A DNA stretch of 64,000 nucleotides from Brachypodius melanocephalos (taxonomy: Eukaryota > Chordata > Aves > Passeriformes > Pycnonotidae): positions 18,800,777-18,864,776 of the forward strand of contig VZSR01003807.1 of the NCBI GenBank assembly GCA_013398615.1, written 5' to 3'. Positions 62,301 to 64,000 of this stretch are shown here, one piece after another. The stretch's first letter is position 1, and every line of letters starts with the position of its first letter. The position numbers and the translations under genes were made by a program. A model generated the notes under the pieces. That model was not told the origin of the DNA and made no database searches. It saw nothing but the letters and a program-made list of their open reading frames with translations.

Positions 62301-63812
62301 AAAATGTTTAAAACTGGAAGCAGCTAAGCTGTTGTTTAATTTATTTTCCCTATGCACAAAAAATCAACTGAAAACATTCAAGTGTCCTGGCATTTTCAGA
62401 AACCAAAATAAACAACTCTTTACTGCTTTAAGTCAATGGTAAAACGATTAGGCAGTTCAATGGGAACAGAATTTGTCTAATATTATTTGTGATAATAAGC
62501 TATCCACTTCAAATATTTGTAACACAAGAACACTTTGAAGTATTATTTTCCTCCTATCCCTTCTCTCCCATAACATATCACTGTGCAGCCTTTACAATGT
62601 TCTATGCAGCCTCTTAACTGGGACAATGAAAAAAGCAGCACTTGACACAGCCCCTGCCACTGAGGACTTTGCTCCAAGTGCTACTGGATTCACTGTAATG
62701 GTATCCAGGCCACCTGCCAGGGAGTAATTAAGTCACTTCAGATTTCTAAAACCCTACATTTATAACAATCAAATCAGGCAGAACTCTCAGACAGCAGAAC
62801 ATTTTGGGTTTTAAAGCATGAAGCTGAAACTGTCTCTGAGAAGCCAATTTAAAATACCATCTATTGAATATATGTGGTCATTACAGTGGGAACTGGAAAT
62901 CTTCACATTTTCACATTTCACATCACTCACACTTTCACATTTACATTAATGTAACCCCTGAAAAGAAGGGAAAGCCTCTGTTCCTTTCCCTTCCTTCTTA
63001 AATTCTCTATTTTTCCCTATAGCCCAAAATAAGCACAGGAATCAGTATCACAATTTCTGAGATAAAATAATCATCTGAAAATAATTATCTTGGTATCACA
63101 CTCCTTTGTTTTTCCCCAGTGCTTCTGTTTAAAAGCTTCAGCTACAGACTTCAGCATTATTCTTGCGAAACTCAGTCCCAGTGATTTGATTCCCCACTCC
63201 CACTGCAATGACAGAATAGTGCTGTTCTTCAAAGAGCTACATTAATTTACAGTCACATCAATAATGCCACTACAGCAAACAAAAGAAACACAAAGAAGTA
63301 ATTTTCTAAAGTGAAACCAATTGGTCAACATTCAATTTTAAATTCCAATTAACTACTTAGTAGTCTAGACAGTTACACTGAAGATGAAACTGAACTCCAG
63401 TTAAACCATAGACAGTGAAATCAGTAGCAGTCTTTGACAGCTCTATGACCTTTTTAATAAGCACTGAAAAAACCATTTTTCTTCCCAGTAAATGAGAATG
63501 TAGATAAATAGGCAGGCCTTTCTGAAAGCATTCAGTCATTGCACAGTCATAAATCACACCGGAGAACACAGAAGTAAAACAGTGCTGTTAGTCACGGACA
63601 TAGTTTCAATCATAATTACTTGATTACAGGAGAGGTGGATCTTTCATTTGTTTCCACTTTTCTGTGTCTGGGGATAGGACTGGGTGCAGGCATCTCCCCA
63701 CTCAATCGGTCAGGTAAGAGGCTTTCTTTGTTCAAGTTCATCTCTGAATATGGACAGCTGACTGCACTAGAAGTTGAAGAAGAAAAATTACTCCTTATTC
63801 TCAGACACTTTA
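50230..63812 (-). CDS. L3MBTL3: L3MBTL3, lethal(3)malignant brain tumor-like protein 3, C-terminal part (last six coding exons)
   Basis: Reading leftward, exons at 63812-63620, 62281-62117, 58509-58418, 53806-53643, 52877-52815 and 50373-50230 join in phase (821 nt, about 273 residues). Each has AG before it and GT after it. The last three encode RWEQQSKLLPSVAGIP, KVSKWSTDE, the SAM domain start VSEFIRSLPGCEEHGKVFKD and its end QIDGEAFLLMTQSDIVKIMS, finishing KNSHNEL. This matches my memory of human L3MBTL3 almost exactly. The three upstream exons encode a variable, charged linker. The family is a nuclear chromatin reader: MBT repeats bind methylated lysine, the SAM domain mediates protein contacts, and L3MBTL3 is reported to work with RBPJ and with the DCAF5 ubiquitin ligase. 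The MBT repeats are not in the window, so the gene is partial because of the window edge and not because it is broken. Confidence 0.95.
50374..52814 (-). other. L3MBTL3: L3MBTL3 last intron
   Basis: 2.4 kb between the two SAM-coding exons. It contains the CR1 fragment at 52.57-52.74 kb. Nothing else is recognised. Confidence 0.75.
52568..52738 (+). mobile_element. CR1 LINE 3' end fragment
   Basis: It begins GGTTGCCCAGGGAGGTGGTA and continues CATCCCTGGAAGAGTTTAAG. Then come a GGGATAGTGCTGGGTTGGA stretch and the terminal GATTCTGTGATTCC, the octamer-like 3' end of avian CR1. It is 5'-truncated, as most CR1 copies are, and mildly diverged. Confidence 0.93.
52815..52877 (-). CDS. L3MBTL3: L3MBTL3 exon, first part of the SAM domain
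   Basis: A 21-codon exon in phase 0 on both sides (acceptor TTTGGTGGCAG, donor GAG/GTGCGT). It encodes VSEFIRSLPGCEEHGKVFKD followed by E. It differs from the human sequence I recall only at R for Q in FIQSLPG. A CR1 fragment lies only about 80 bp beyond its donor. Confidence 0.95.
52878..53642 (-). other. L3MBTL3: L3MBTL3 intron (penultimate)
   Basis: 765 bp. It contains an alternating TA/CA-rich stretch at 53404-53455. Nothing else is seen. Confidence 0.75.
53643..53806 (-). CDS. L3MBTL3: L3MBTL3 exon before the SAM domain
   Basis: The acceptor tract is TTCTTGTTTCTTGCTTCTTG..GAAG and the donor GAG/GTAGGT. The exon encodes DVEEPNTQRLLSQPVIVSSK, then LPLRWEQQSKLLPSVAGIPA and KVSKWSTDE, where the SAM domain begins (W of KWST). 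Homology to L3MBTL3 is strong from LPLRWEQQ onward. Confidence 0.93.
55435..55490. repeat. Two-copy tandem repeat, 30-bp period
   Basis: CCTTTCATTGACAAAACATG at 55435 recurs as CCTTTCATTCACAAAACATG at 55465, each followed by a CAATT-like end. It looks like a local duplication with a few later changes. Confidence 0.8.
57820..57900 (-). mobile_element. Possible worn CR1 3' end
   Basis: The + strand reads CACGTTGGAAGAAATCTTTG, then GAGATCAT and later CTAACCA. This resembles the reverse complement of the CR1 3' end (GTTGGAAGGGACCT..GATCAT..CCAAC). It is too short and diverged to be certain. Confidence 0.3.
58418..58509 (-). CDS. L3MBTL3: L3MBTL3 exon, acidic linker
   Basis: The acceptor is CATCTTATTTTCCTCAG and the donor AAAG/GTAAAT. 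The exon encodes GVLQTKDATKHKECEDEETE and NKLLISNEIK, a charged, probably unstructured segment. Its entry and exit phases (2 and 1) fit the flanking exons exactly. Confidence 0.8.
58510..62116 (-). other. L3MBTL3: L3MBTL3 intron
   Basis: 3.6 kb. It holds a purine tract at 60494-60530 and the CR1 fragment at 61.35 kb. It also holds a region (58.8-59.3 kb) open on both strands for more than 105 codons, with no recognisable domain. Confidence 0.65.
61345..61410 (-). mobile_element. Short CR1 3' end fragment
   Basis: The + strand reads CCTGAGTTGGAAGGGACCAG, then TAAAGATCATCAAAGTCCAA, the reverse complement of the avian CR1 3' end. Only about 65 bp is recognisable, and the terminal octamers are eroded. 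Confidence 0.75.
62117..62281 (-). CDS. L3MBTL3: L3MBTL3 exon, variable linker
   Basis: It lies between GCTTTAAACAG and GG/GTAACT on the - strand and encodes 54 residues: DRKCPSPGHVGMKSSPHNR near the start and a Lys/Glu-rich end (CNVKEKKAP). Phases match both neighbours: N from AA/T on entry and G from GG/T on exit. The residues are poorly conserved compared with human, so the call rests mostly on splice sites, phase and position. Confidence 0.75.
62282..63619 (-). other. L3MBTL3: L3MBTL3 intron
   Basis: 1.3 kb. A short TTCACATTT/CTCACACT low-complexity run lies at about 62900-62945. Nothing else is recognised. Confidence 0.75.
63620..63812 (-). CDS. L3MBTL3: L3MBTL3 exon, linker (KCLRIRSNFSSS region)
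   Basis: On the - strand the acceptor is TTGTTTGAAATCAG and the donor AA/GTAATT. It encodes KCLRIRSNFSSSTS, a Ser-rich part with SCPYSEMNLNKE, and LLPDRLSGEMPAPSPIP. The pattern matches the human linker as I recall it (SCPYS, DRLSGE). The overlapping + strand frame of 75 codons is its shadow. It enters in phase 1 and leaves in phase 2. Confidence 0.88.
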
Positions 63813-64000
63813 CTGATTTCAAACAAAACGACACTGGAATTTCCTAGGAGTAGATGCAATAATACAAAGAAGTTTAAAAAAATGCAGTAAGTAGTTGTAC
63901 TTTAAAATGTTAATAAATCCATCGAATAAAAATCTCAACTTCACATTTCCTTTTGACAGCAACTTGAGTAACACAAATTGTATTAATTACTATTACAACA
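63813..64000 (-). other. L3MBTL3: Partial L3MBTL3 intron at the window edge
   Basis: AT-rich DNA upstream of the first L3MBTL3 exon seen. The preceding exons, including those for the MBT repeats, must lie to the right. Confidence 0.7.

Noticed and set aside
1..64000. CRISPR arrays, operons, tRNA or rRNA genes
   Set aside because: No regularly spaced repeats, no prokaryotic gene packing, and no recognisable tRNA or rRNA sequence were seen. The window is vertebrate nuclear DNA.

Overview
The window looks like nuclear DNA from a bird. Exons are short and separated by kilobase-scale AT-rich introns with GT-AG boundaries. The interspersed repeats are avian: CR1 LINE 3' ends with the ATTCTRTG-type terminus, and one roughly 1 kb LTR of the kind common in songbird ERVL-like elements. 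No bacterial, viral or organellar gene organisation is visible. Almost all short open frames in the window are chance frames in introns or intergenic DNA.

Two protein-coding genes are supported, and they point toward each other. SAMD3 lies on the + strand. Ten coding exons between 11315 and 46594 join in phase to a predicted 498-residue protein with an N-terminal SAM domain. A poly(A) signal follows at 46801. L3MBTL3 lies on the - strand. Only its last six coding exons (63812 down to 50230) are inside the window. They encode the C-terminal linker and the terminal SAM domain; the MBT repeats must lie to the right of the window. A good poly(A) signal on the - strand at 48504-48499 suggests a 3' UTR of about 1.75 kb. 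The two transcripts would therefore end about 1.6 kb apart. From memory, human 6q23.1 has the same tail-to-tail L3MBTL3/SAMD3 order.

Layout: 1-11.3 kb is upstream of the first SAMD3 coding exon and holds one LTR (6.37-7.39 kb) and simple repeats. 11.3-46.8 kb is SAMD3. Its 12.6 kb intron 7 holds an old, eroded CR1 copy (41.2-42.1 kb) and a small CpG-containing purine-rich block (37.7-37.9 kb). Its ninth intron contains a 100-N assembly gap. 46.8-48.5 kb is intergenic, and 48.5-64 kb is the 3' part of L3MBTL3, with younger CR1 fragments in its introns.

I found no previously undescribed system. The observations most worth checking are a stop codon lying directly across the SAMD3 exon 2 donor site, which would make an unspliced SAM-only product; uncertainty over the SAMD3 C-terminus; a perfect 22-bp hairpin; and the CpG block inside intron 7.
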